A DNA stretch of 64,000 bases from DASVNK01 sp036383895 (lineage in GTDB: Bacteria; Verrucomicrobiota; Verrucomicrobiia; Limisphaerales; SXQI01). This document shows, one piece after another, positions 45,210 through 52,540 of the stretch; positions within the stretch are counted from its first letter, which is position 1, and the number at the start of each line of letters is the position of its first letter. Where the stretch lies: contig DASVNK010000077.1 of assembly GCA_036383895.1 (NCBI GenBank), positions 6,540 to 70,539 on the forward strand. Reading direction: 5' to 3'. The translations under genes and the position numbers were made by a program. Below the pieces are notes generated by a model. It was not told the origin of the DNA. It ran no database searches and was given only the letters and a program-made list of their open reading frames with translations.

Positions 45210-47240
45210 ATGAACTTCTCACGCGCAGTGCTTCGTGGGGCGGCCGCCTTGCTTTGCTGCACGCTCGCTCTCGCCTCGTTCGCGGCGGAACAAAATGGCC
45301 CCGCTCGTCCGCTCACGTTGATCGTCATGGATCCACTCTCGCGCGAACTGAACTGCGTTTGCGTGAAAGGTAACGGCCAGCGCGATTACCGGAAACTTTC
45401 GGCGCGCCTGGCCGCCGCGCTCAAGGAAAAGGTAAACATTGAATTCTCTGATGATCTGGCTGATACGCTTAGCCTGATTGGCGGAAATAAGGGCGAGTAT
45501 CTCATCATCGGCGATCGGTCGATCATCGCGCACGCCGCTGAAAAGGCCGGACTGAAGTGCAAACCTCTCTGCGCGCTGAGTGATCGCGACGGGAAGACAA
45601 CGCTCGCTGCCACGTTCCTGATTCGCTCCGATGATCCCGCGAACGAGCTTAAGGACCTCGGCGGTCGCAAACTGCTCTTTGGATTTCCGGAAGCTGACGA
45701 GAAAGTGGCCGCCGCGCTTGCCAGTTTGAAAACCGCTGGCGTTACGGCCAAGCCGGAGAATCACCAATCGTTCAATGATGCGGCCCTCGATCTGCTCGAC
45801 AGCGAGGCTTCCCCACTGCCGGTCGTTGTCGTTCCGAGTTACGCGCTCTCGCTTCTCCAGGGCTGCGGGAGTGTGAAGCCTGGTAATCTCAAAGTGCTCG
45901 CCACTACCGACGGCGCGCCGTTTATCACCGCCTTCCTCTCTGACCACGTCGCCGCCGAAAAGCGTGAAAAAATCCTCGCCACGCTTCTCGAAACAAAAAA
46001 CGATGCCGCCTTGCTCGAAGCAATAGAAAGCAAGGAAGGCTTCAAACCAGTTGCAACCGAAGACAAGAAGCGCGCGGATCACGATGCGTGGCCGGATTGG
46101 CGCGGACCAACCCGCGATGGGCGCGTCGCGCAACTTCCGAAAACTCTTCCCACCTCGCCTACGATCGTCTGGAAGAAAGGTGCGGTCACGGGCGGGCTGG
46201 CCGGATTGAGCGTCAGCGAGGACAGACTGCTCGTTGCCGAGCGCGATTTGAATGATGAACGCGATGTTTACCGCTGCTTCAATTCTGAAGACGGCGAATT
46301 GATCTGGCGCGCATCGTTCGCTGTTCGCGGTAATCTGGATTACGGCAACGCCCCGCGCGCCGCTCCGGTGCTTCGCGACGGCCGCGCTTACGTGCTCGGG
46401 GCCTTCGGCGATCTGCGTTGCCTCGACATGGATGATGGCAAAGTTCTCTGGGAACGGCAGCTCATCCGCGAATTCGCCGCTCGCCTCCCAACCTGGGGCA
46501 CTTGCTCTCCGCCGCTCATCATCGACGACTTGCTCATCATCAACCCGGGCGGAACAAACGCCTCGCTTGCCGCGCTCGATCTTTGCACCGGCCACACCCG
46601 CTGGACCACTCCGGGTGCGCCGGCAGCATACTCGGCCTTCGTCGCCGGCGAATTTGGCGGTCGCCGCCAATTCATCGGCTACGATGACTATTCTCTCGGT
46701 GGATGGGATCCTGCGACCGGAAAACGACTCTGGCGCTTCGTTCCCCCGGTGAATGGCGACTTCAACGTTCCAACTCCGATCGCTTTCAACGACGGCATTG
46801 TCGTTTCAACTGAGAACAATGGAACGCGCTTCTATCGTTTCGATCGCGACGGCAGAATCATTCCTACACCGACTGCGCAATTCGCAGATTTGTCCCCGGA
46901 TACCTCCACTCCCGTCATCACGAACAACCGTGTCTTTGGGGCCGACCAGGAACGCATTTATTGCCTCGACACCACGACCCTCAAACCAATTTGGGAACTT
47001 GAAGAAAAGAACCTCGGCGATCACGCCAGCCTCGTGGCGGATGATGAACGCGTACTCGTCAGCACGATCCGCGGCGAACTCATCTTGCTCGATGCCAAAG
47101 CGAACGCATCGCCCGTCATTTCACGCATGAAGCTTTTCCAGGAAGATGTCGAAGTCTACGCACATCCGGCGCTCGTCGGCTCGCGGCTTTACGCGCGCGG
47201 CGGCGATGCGCTCATCTGTGTGGACCTCGCGGTCAACTAA
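45210..47240 (+). CDS. Exported PhnD-like substrate-binding domain fused to PQQ-like beta-propeller
   Basis: The 676-residue protein has a signal peptide ending near residue 25. Residues ~30-270 resemble PhnD/transferrin-type periplasmic binding proteins (LTLIVMDPLSRELNC, DLGGRKLLFGFPEAD). Residues ~290-670 are a PQQ-like beta-propeller beginning WPDWRGPTRDGR, a common opening in PVC exported proteins, with repeats such as GELIWRASFAV and GKRLWRFVPPV. The fusion suggests a sensor or electron-transfer role, but no catalytic residues are certain. It lies between the Cys-rich propeller and an ArsC-like lipoprotein. Confidence 0.82.
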   Translation: MNFSRAVLRGAAALLCCTLALASFAAEQNGPARPLTLIVMDPLSRELNCVCVKGNGQRDYRKLSARLAAALKEKVNIEFSDDLADTLSLIGGNKGEYLIIGDRSIIAHAAEKAGLKCKPLCALSDRDGKTTLAATFLIRSDDPANELKDLGGRKLLFGFPEADEKVAAALASLKTAGVTAKPENHQSFNDAALDLLDSEASPLPVVVVPSYALSLLQGCGSVKPGNLKVLATTDGAPFITAFLSDHVAAEKREKILATLLETKNDAALLEAIESKEGFKPVATEDKKRADHDAWPDWRGPTRDGRVAQLPKTLPTSPTIVWKKGAVTGGLAGLSVSEDRLLVAERDLNDERDVYRCFNSEDGELIWRASFAVRGNLDYGNAPRAAPVLRDGRAYVLGAFGDLRCLDMDDGKVLWERQLIREFAARLPTWGTCSPPLIIDDLLIINPGGTNASLAALDLCTGHTRWTTPGAPAAYSAFVAGEFGGRRQFIGYDDYSLGGWDPATGKRLWRFVPPVNGDFNVPTPIAFNDGIVVSTENNGTRFYRFDRDGRIIPTPTAQFADLSPDTSTPVITNNRVFGADQERIYCLDTTTLKPIWELEEKNLGDHASLVADDERVLVSTIRGELILLDAKANASPVISRMKLFQEDVEVYAHPALVGSRLYARGGDALICVDLAVN

Positions 47241-47252
47241 AGCACAACAAAA

Positions 47253-47987
47253 ATGAAAACATTGGCTACCTCATTCACAGCGGCAATGTTGCTCCTCGGT
47301 TGCGCAACTACTCCCGCACCGCAGCCACCCAACGCCGAAGTGCTCTCCGCGTTGCAGCCTTACGTTCAAGAAGTCGCCGCCGAATTGCACCTGGTTCCTG
47401 CGGCCCGGCATGAAGTCCTGAACGCCATTGCCTCTGACATTCGCGAACAACTCGACGCTGGCAAACCCGGCTACCTCACTTTCATCTGCACTCACAATTC
47501 CCGCCGCAGCCACATGTCGCAGATCTGGGCGCAAACCGCCGCCCACTACTACGGCCTCGAATCGGTTACCACTTATTCCGGCGGCACACAGGCAACCGCC
47601 TGCAATCTTCGCACCATCGCTGCCATGCGTCGCGCTGGGTTCGAGGTCGAAGACGCCACCACCGGGGAGAATCCACTCTACCTCGTCCGCTATGCTCCCG
47701 ATCGCCCACCCGTCCGCGCCTATTCCAAGCTCTACAACGCCGACGACAATCCCAGGCAGGATTTCATCGCCCTCATGACTTGCAGTTCCGCGGACAAGTC
47801 ATGCCCCGTCGTCGAAGGCTCCATCTCGCGTCACGCCATTCACTACATCGATCCGCGCCTCTGCGACGACACCCCTACGGAAACGCAGGCCTACAACGAA
47901 CGGTGCCGCGAAATCGCCCGTGAAATGTTCTATATCATGGCCCAGGTGCAAAAAGGAAGCGGCGCGCGCACGGTCGCCTCCAATTAG
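47253..47987 (+). CDS. Exported ArsC/LMW-protein-tyrosine-phosphatase-like lipoprotein
   Basis: The 244-residue protein has a lipoprotein signal with lipobox LLGC (Cys17). Its LMW-PTP/ArsC fold carries FICTHNSRRSHMS, placing nucleophile Cys79 and Arg85 in the CX5R loop. A later MTCSSADKSCP holds Cys177 and Cys184, seven apart like the Cys82/Cys89 pair of thioredoxin-coupled arsenate reductases. The Cys that usually follows in CTGNSCR is Arg here. ArsC enzymes are normally cytoplasmic, so export is odd. It closes the three-gene cassette, 12 bp after the previous stop. Confidence 0.82.
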   Translation: MKTLATSFTAAMLLLGCATTPAPQPPNAEVLSALQPYVQEVAAELHLVPAARHEVLNAIASDIREQLDAGKPGYLTFICTHNSRRSHMSQIWAQTAAHYYGLESVTTYSGGTQATACNLRTIAAMRRAGFEVEDATTGENPLYLVRYAPDRPPVRAYSKLYNADDNPRQDFIALMTCSSADKSCPVVEGSISRHAIHYIDPRLCDDTPTETQAYNERCREIAREMFYIMAQVQKGSGARTVASN

Positions 47988-48017
47988 TCACTCTGAACCA
48001 GGGAAAACGGACAGCGG

Positions 48018-49253
48018 TCAATACCTCTCGATCGTATAATACCGCGACTGATTGGGCACAGTGCGTTCGAAGTAGGACATTTTTGCGCCATCGCCGAGCA
48101 GATAAACCTCTTCTGCATTCAAGCAGTTCAGCGTCTCGCAACGTTTGATCAAGAAAAGCTGGTTCGGTTCAGATTGAAATCGCAACTCGATCGCCTCGAA
48201 CTTCGCGAAACTCGCCGGCGCTGCCACTGCCTCTCCCACCGGAACAACGCGGTAATTCGGCGGGGAAAAGAAATCGCGCCGGTGAAAAAATGATTTCGCC
48301 CCTCCTTCACCCACTACATAGCCGAGAGTCCACCCTCCACTCTCCGAATTGCCATTTTCAATCCTATAGATCTTCCCTGCTTCCGCTTCAAACTGCAATT
48401 CAAACGCCATGAAAGCCTCCGCAACAATGGGCTGGAACATGAACGGAGCGAAATTCACGACAAACGTTTCCGTGTCCAATGCGGAATCTGAAAATCGAAT
48501 CTCGTCCAGGAAGCCGTCGAAATTGCGGTCCTGAATCGATCCCCCGAAATCCCGTCGCGCCCACGCCCCGACGTAGATCGGCCCGTTACCCCAGGCAAAT
48601 GATGGAGTCCCAATGTTGCTGCTTTGCCAGCGGAAGCCATCTTGAAAAACGCGGATCTCGGAAAACTGACTCGCCGCGAAGACGATCGCGATATGATGCC
48701 ATTTGCCGTCGCGCAAATCGCTACTGGCCGTAAACACCTGTCCTCCGTTCGTCCCATGACTGATGGTGAAAACAAGATGCCCTTCCGCGGGTAAATAGTG
48801 GAACGCCCAGGCGCTGCCGAAGCGCGTCACTTCATTTGTGTTCTGTTTCGCGAGCACCGTATACGCCAGGTTGGTGTTCATGCTCGCGCTCGGATATCCC
48901 TTCGCAATATTCGTCTCCCCACCGCTCTCCTGGTGAAACAGATCCGCTTTAATAAAGAACTCGATCGTCCAACTTCCGGTAGGAGCGAAATCGGCATGAT
49001 GCGGAATGACCGCGTAATCAAAACGCCCGCGCAGGTCGAGCGCTTCGCCCGTCACACCCGGATACGGCGGCACATCCGGTGTCAGCTCAAAAAGCTCCTG
49101 CCCCACCACCGCACCGTGGTGCCCATTCCCGCTCGAATCGGTCAGTTCATAAACCGGGGAATTCGGCTTACTCCGCTCGAACCTGTAATGGGCAACCGTT
49201 CCCGCGCGCAGCGGCAACACAACCAAAAGCACCGTCAGCAAAAAACGCTTCAT
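48018..49253 (-). CDS. Secreted LamG/concanavalin-like jellyroll protein
   Basis: I start at the ATG at 49253, where MKRFLLTVLLVVLPLRAG is a clear signal peptide, giving 411 residues. Residues ~20-270 form a LamG/laminin G-3-type jellyroll (AHYRFE, SWTIEFFIKAD, GKWHHIAIVF, FDGFLDEIRFSD). The rest contains two similar ~60-residue segments (FMAFELQFEAEAGKIYRIEN and FEAIELRFQSEPNQLFLIKR), each like the short beta modules found at the ends of PVC exported proteins. It probably binds glycans outside the cell. Confidence 0.83.
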   Translation of the reverse strand: MKRFLLTVLLVVLPLRAGTVAHYRFERSKPNSPVYELTDSSGNGHHGAVVGQELFELTPDVPPYPGVTGEALDLRGRFDYAVIPHHADFAPTGSWTIEFFIKADLFHQESGGETNIAKGYPSASMNTNLAYTVLAKQNTNEVTRFGSAWAFHYLPAEGHLVFTISHGTNGGQVFTASSDLRDGKWHHIAIVFAASQFSEIRVFQDGFRWQSSNIGTPSFAWGNGPIYVGAWARRDFGGSIQDRNFDGFLDEIRFSDSALDTETFVVNFAPFMFQPIVAEAFMAFELQFEAEAGKIYRIENGNSESGGWTLGYVVGEGGAKSFFHRRDFFSPPNYRVVPVGEAVAAPASFAKFEAIELRFQSEPNQLFLIKRCETLNCLNAEEVYLLGDGAKMSYFERTVPNQSRYYTIERY

Positions 49254-49403
49254 ATAGGTGGCAGACCTTCCGACCGTGATCCTAGGCAGCTCTACCCGAG
49301 TACAACAGGAATTTAACGTTGAAGTTACAACGTCTCCCACAACTTCGACCTCTCGAACCGGATTTCATTGTTCCCTCGCCATCATCGCTTTATAAAAGCC
49401 CGA

Positions 49404-50447
49404 ATGCCCCAGAGCACTGTAGCGACTGAGCCCGTCCCGGAACTGCGCGCACGTCCCGCAGGCAAGTTCACGGTCAGCTCTGTGCTGAACGTGTTCGGTC
49501 CTTTCCTGATCCTCGCATTTGTCGTTGGACTCTTCGCGACCATCATGCCAGCGGAGGTGCGCTCGAACTTTTTCAGCTTCTATAATTTCAAATCGATCCT
49601 GAACCAAACGGTGATCGTCGCGATTGGCGCGCTTGGGATGACGATGATCATTGTGAGTGGCGGAATCGATCTGAGCGTCGGCTCGGTGATTGCGTTAACG
49701 AGCGTGCTTGGGGCATGGCTGGTGAACATCGGTTATTCGGTGGAAGCCGCGTTTGCGGTTGCGATCCTTTGTGGCGGGATTATTGGGTTGGTGAACGGGA
49801 CGATCATCGCTGGGTTTCGCATGACACCGTTTATTGTCACGCTCGGCATGCTCGGCATTGCGCGCGGGCTGGCGAAGTTACGGGCGGATAATCAGACGGT
49901 GAATCCGCCGGATGCGGCGCTGCCAGCCGTGGAGTTCTTCATGGCCGATCCTGTTCCCGACAACCCACTGAGTTTCTATGTTTCGCCGGGCATCGCACTG
50001 ACGATTTGTCTCGCGATCGTGATGACGATCTTCATGAATCGGACGGTTTTCGGCCGTTACATTTTCGCAATTGGTTCGAACGAGGCGACCGCGCGACTGT
50101 GCGGCATTCGCACGCGGCTGGTGACCACGGGAATTTATGCCATCGCCGGATTGTTCTTTGGACTTGCTGGAGTGATGCAGTTTTCGCGATTGCGCCAAGG
50201 CGATCCCAGCACCGCGATCGGGACCGAGCTGGACATTATCGCTGCGGTCGTGATTGGCGGCGCCAGTTTGAACGGCGGCACCGGCAGCATTCTTGGTTCG
50301 ATGATCGGCGCGTTGACGATGTCCGTGCTGCGCGCAGGCTCTATCCAAAGCGATTGGCCGAATTACATGCAGGAGATTATCATCGGCATTGTGATTATTC
50401 TCGCGGTGGGACTCGACAAGTGGCGGCAATCGCGGGTTAAGGCGTGA
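49404..50447 (+). CDS. Sugar ABC transporter permease (RbsC/BPD_transp_2 type)
   Basis: The 347-residue protein has about nine hydrophobic helices and family motifs: GALGMTMIIVSGGIDLSVGSV, AGFRMTPFIVTLGML, FAIGSNEATARLCGIRT (the EAA-like loop) and AVVIGGASLNGGTGS. It would form the membrane channel of a ribose/sugar-type ABC importer. I start at the ATG at 49404, before the polar N-terminus; the frame also extends to 49368. No ATPase or binding-protein gene is next to it, so its partners must be elsewhere. Confidence 0.9.
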   Translation: MPQSTVATEPVPELRARPAGKFTVSSVLNVFGPFLILAFVVGLFATIMPAEVRSNFFSFYNFKSILNQTVIVAIGALGMTMIIVSGGIDLSVGSVIALTSVLGAWLVNIGYSVEAAFAVAILCGGIIGLVNGTIIAGFRMTPFIVTLGMLGIARGLAKLRADNQTVNPPDAALPAVEFFMADPVPDNPLSFYVSPGIALTICLAIVMTIFMNRTVFGRYIFAIGSNEATARLCGIRTRLVTTGIYAIAGLFFGLAGVMQFSRLRQGDPSTAIGTELDIIAAVVIGGASLNGGTGSILGSMIGALTMSVLRAGSIQSDWPNYMQEIIIGIVIILAVGLDKWRQSRVKA

Positions 50448-50465
50448 ATGGAAGTAGGTTGAAGC

Positions 50466-50762
50466 ATGGAAGAATTGAACAACGCGCAGATTCGAAAGCT
50501 CAAGGGATTGGCGCAACGCATGGACGCTTCGCTCAAGGTGGGCAAGCAGGGACTCAGCGAAGGATTCATTAAGTCGCTCGACGAAGAACTTTCGCGACAC
50601 GAACTCGTGAAGGTAAAGTTTACCGAATTCAAGGAACAGCGGAAGGAACTCGCTCCACAACTTGCCGAACGCACGCAGTCGCATCTCGTGACCTTGCTCG
50701 GGAATGTGGTTGTCCTTTTCCGACAAAATGCCGATCCCGAGAAACGAAAGGTCACCTTCTAG
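50466..50762 (+). CDS. yhbY: YhbY-like CRM domain RNA-binding protein
   Basis: The 98-residue protein has the CRM/YhbY pattern: NNAQIRKLKGLAQRM, the GxxG loop KVGKQG, a helix SEGFIKSLDEELSRHELVKV and FKEQRKELAPQLAERT, ending VVVLFRQNADPEKRK. YhbY associates with the pre-50S ribosomal subunit. It lies 18 bp downstream of the permease gene, so they may be co-transcribed, though no functional link is evident. Confidence 0.92.
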   Translation: MEELNNAQIRKLKGLAQRMDASLKVGKQGLSEGFIKSLDEELSRHELVKVKFTEFKEQRKELAPQLAERTQSHLVTLLGNVVVLFRQNADPEKRKVTF

Positions 50763-51103
50763 GTCACGTTGAAAATTAGAGTCTTTTGGCTGTAACCGAC
50801 GTTCGGCCCGGCGCGTCATCCTTTTTGATCCAAATCAACCGCTGCCTTTCCGGTTAGTGTGGAAAAAACCAAGGAGGTTTGGAAACGCGGCGGGGTGTAG
50901 CCATGAATGTGGTTGCAAGTGATTATGCGGGTCGCCCTCTTTATGATTGGGTTGAGGGGGCGGCCCAATTGATCAATTGATCCCGGTGATCACATTTGAG
51001 CACGTTTGATCACCATTGAGCACAATTTTTTGACGGAAATGCGGTAGATACTGGCGGTGGGGCGCGTTGACTGATGCCTGCGCGAGCCCTACCCTTCTGC
51101 CTC
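50763..51103. other. Intergenic region before trpF with phased repeats
   Basis: This ~340-bp stretch holds AAGGAGGT at 50870-50877, a possible 25-codon reading frame (50903-50980), a GC-rich inverted segment near 50929-50966 (GGGTCGCCCTC/GAGGGGGCGGCCC), and 10-bp periodic repeats at 50986-51023. A TTTTTT run follows at 51026. No convincing promoter was identified. Confidence 0.5.
50986..51023. repeat. Four 10-bp phased direct repeats upstream of trpF
   Basis: GTGATCAC at 50986, TTGAGCAC at 50996, TTGATCAC at 51006 and TTGAGCAC at 51016 are spaced exactly 10 bp, alternating GATCAC and GAGCAC. An AATTGATCAATTGATC stretch lies just before. One helical turn per unit means the same face is presented, as at multi-subunit binding sites. 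Confidence 0.7.
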
Positions 51104-51733
51104 ATGTCCGTTCGCGTAAAAATCTGCGGCCTCACCAATCTCGACGACGCCCGCGCGGCCGTCGATGCAGGCGCCGACGCGCTCGGATTCATCTTTTTCT
51201 CCGGCAGCCCGCGTCATGTCACCCACGCCTCGGCCGCACGCATTATCGCCCAACTGCCTCCGTTCGTTTGTAAAGTGGGCGTCTTCGTAAACGAATCCGT
51301 CGAGAGCATCCGCGATATCGCGAAGCAAACTGGCATCGACACGATTCAACTGCACGGCGAGGAGACACCCGAGTTTTGCGAAAAACTCGCGAAGGATAAT
51401 TTTAAGACCATCAAAGCCTTTCGCGTGAAAGACCAGACGTCACTCGTCTCAATAAAAAATTTTCGCGCCTGCGCTTATCTTCTGGATAGCTACATCCCCG
51501 GCCAACTCGGCGGCACCGGAGCAAAGTTCAATTGGGACCTGGCGATTCAGGCGCAAAGCTTCGGCACGCCCATCATCCTCGCGGGCGGGCTCATCCCCGA
51601 AAACATTCGCGACGCCGTCTCAAAAGTCGCGCCATTCGGAGTCGATGTTTCGAGCGGGGTAGAATCCGCGCCAGGCAAGAAGGATCACGCGAAAGTCCGC
51701 GCATTCATCAGCGCCGCCCGCACAGCCGCCTAG
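51104..51733 (+). CDS. trpF: Phosphoribosylanthranilate isomerase
   Basis: The ~209-residue barrel starts MSVRVKICGLTN, with the catalytic Cys in KICGLTN, followed by DALGFIFFSGSPR, DTIQLHGEE and LDSY. The C-terminal GVDVSSGVES motif supplies the general-acid Asp. It catalyses the third step of tryptophan synthesis. The frame extends to 51074, but family members begin at this ATG. Other trp genes are not adjacent; trpB is 9 kb away on the other strand. The stop overlaps the convergent gene's stop by 4 bp. Confidence 0.95.
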   Translation: MSVRVKICGLTNLDDARAAVDAGADALGFIFFSGSPRHVTHASAARIIAQLPPFVCKVGVFVNESVESIRDIAKQTGIDTIQLHGEETPEFCEKLAKDNFKTIKAFRVKDQTSLVSIKNFRACAYLLDSYIPGQLGGTGAKFNWDLAIQAQSFGTPIILAGGLIPENIRDAVSKVAPFGVDVSSGVESAPGKKDHAKVRAFISAARTAA

Positions 51734-52500
51734 TCCTTCCAGTGCATGTCGCGAAGCGCAGGAAAGTCCCGTCTCCAATTCCGGACTACTGCGAGATCGA
51801 TGTCCGCCGAAATCAATCCTTCCATCGCACCGGCTTCCACTAAGATCGTTCCATGCGGATCGATAATCATGGTGCGGCCCGGATAGACGTACTTTGGATC
51901 GCTTCCCGCCCGGTTCACGCCGATGACATAAGCAAGGTTCTCGATTGCACGCGCCTGTAACAAAGTCACCCAATGCTGCTCGCGTTTGTTGGGCCAATTC
52001 GCAATCACCACAAACATTTCAGCCCCTCCGCGCACGGCGGTTCGAAAGATCTCAGGAAAGCGTAAGTCGTAACAAATCAATGGCGCTACGTTGAATCCAC
52101 CCCATTCAAAGTGCTCGATCCGCGTCCCTCGGTTATAATTGTCCAACTCGCCCGCAGCCGAGAATGGATGAATCTTCGCATAGCGACTCAGCTCTTGACC
52201 CTCAGGCGATACGACGATCGCCTGGTTCAATCCTTTTCCGTCGCGAGCTGCGTTCACTACGCCCGCGACAACATAAACACCGAACTCATTCGCTATTTCT
52301 TTCACGAATTCCTCTGCACCGGGCTCTGCCTGTTCCGAGATTCCGGCGACGTTCATGCTGAAACCGGTGGAAAACATTTCCGGCAAAACGAGCAAACTGC
52401 CGCGTTCCGGTTTGCCGGCCCGCACGAGGTTGCGAACCCTGCGGAAGTTCTCGGGCTTGTTCTCCCACGCGATGTCGAGCTGGCAGCAGTAAACTTTCAT
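51730..52500 (-). CDS. Carbon-nitrogen hydrolase (omega-amidase-like)
   Basis: The 256-residue nitrilase-superfamily protein starts at the ATG at 52500 with MKVYCCQLDI. The triad is visible: Glu41 in LVLPEMF, Lys109 in YAKIHPF and Cys143 in PLICYDLRFP. HWVTLLQARAIENLAYVIGVNR and GRTMIIDPHG are also typical. The closest known group is Nit2/YafV omega-amidases, which clean up 2-oxoglutaramate or related amides in the cytoplasm. The frame extends upstream without a domain reason. The start is ~40 bp from the divergent serine hydrolase gene. Confidence 0.9.
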   Translation of the reverse strand: MKVYCCQLDIAWENKPENFRRVRNLVRAGKPERGSLLVLPEMFSTGFSMNVAGISEQAEPGAEEFVKEIANEFGVYVVAGVVNAARDGKGLNQAIVVSPEGQELSRYAKIHPFSAAGELDNYNRGTRIEHFEWGGFNVAPLICYDLRFPEIFRTAVRGGAEMFVVIANWPNKREQHWVTLLQARAIENLAYVIGVNRAGSDPKYVYPGRTMIIDPHGTILVEAGAMEGLISADIDLAVVRNWRRDFPALRDMHWKD

Positions 52501-52540
52501 CCTTGAGCGCGATTTCGTCGCGCCGCACGATAACACACAA

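Noticed and set aside
45219..46670. 483-codon minus-strand ORF
   Set aside because: Antisense to the PhnD-PQQ fusion, with no recognisable motif.
48018..49340. Longer start for the LamG gene
   Set aside because: Upstream residues precede a clear signal peptide and would disable it; the start at 49253 is preferred.
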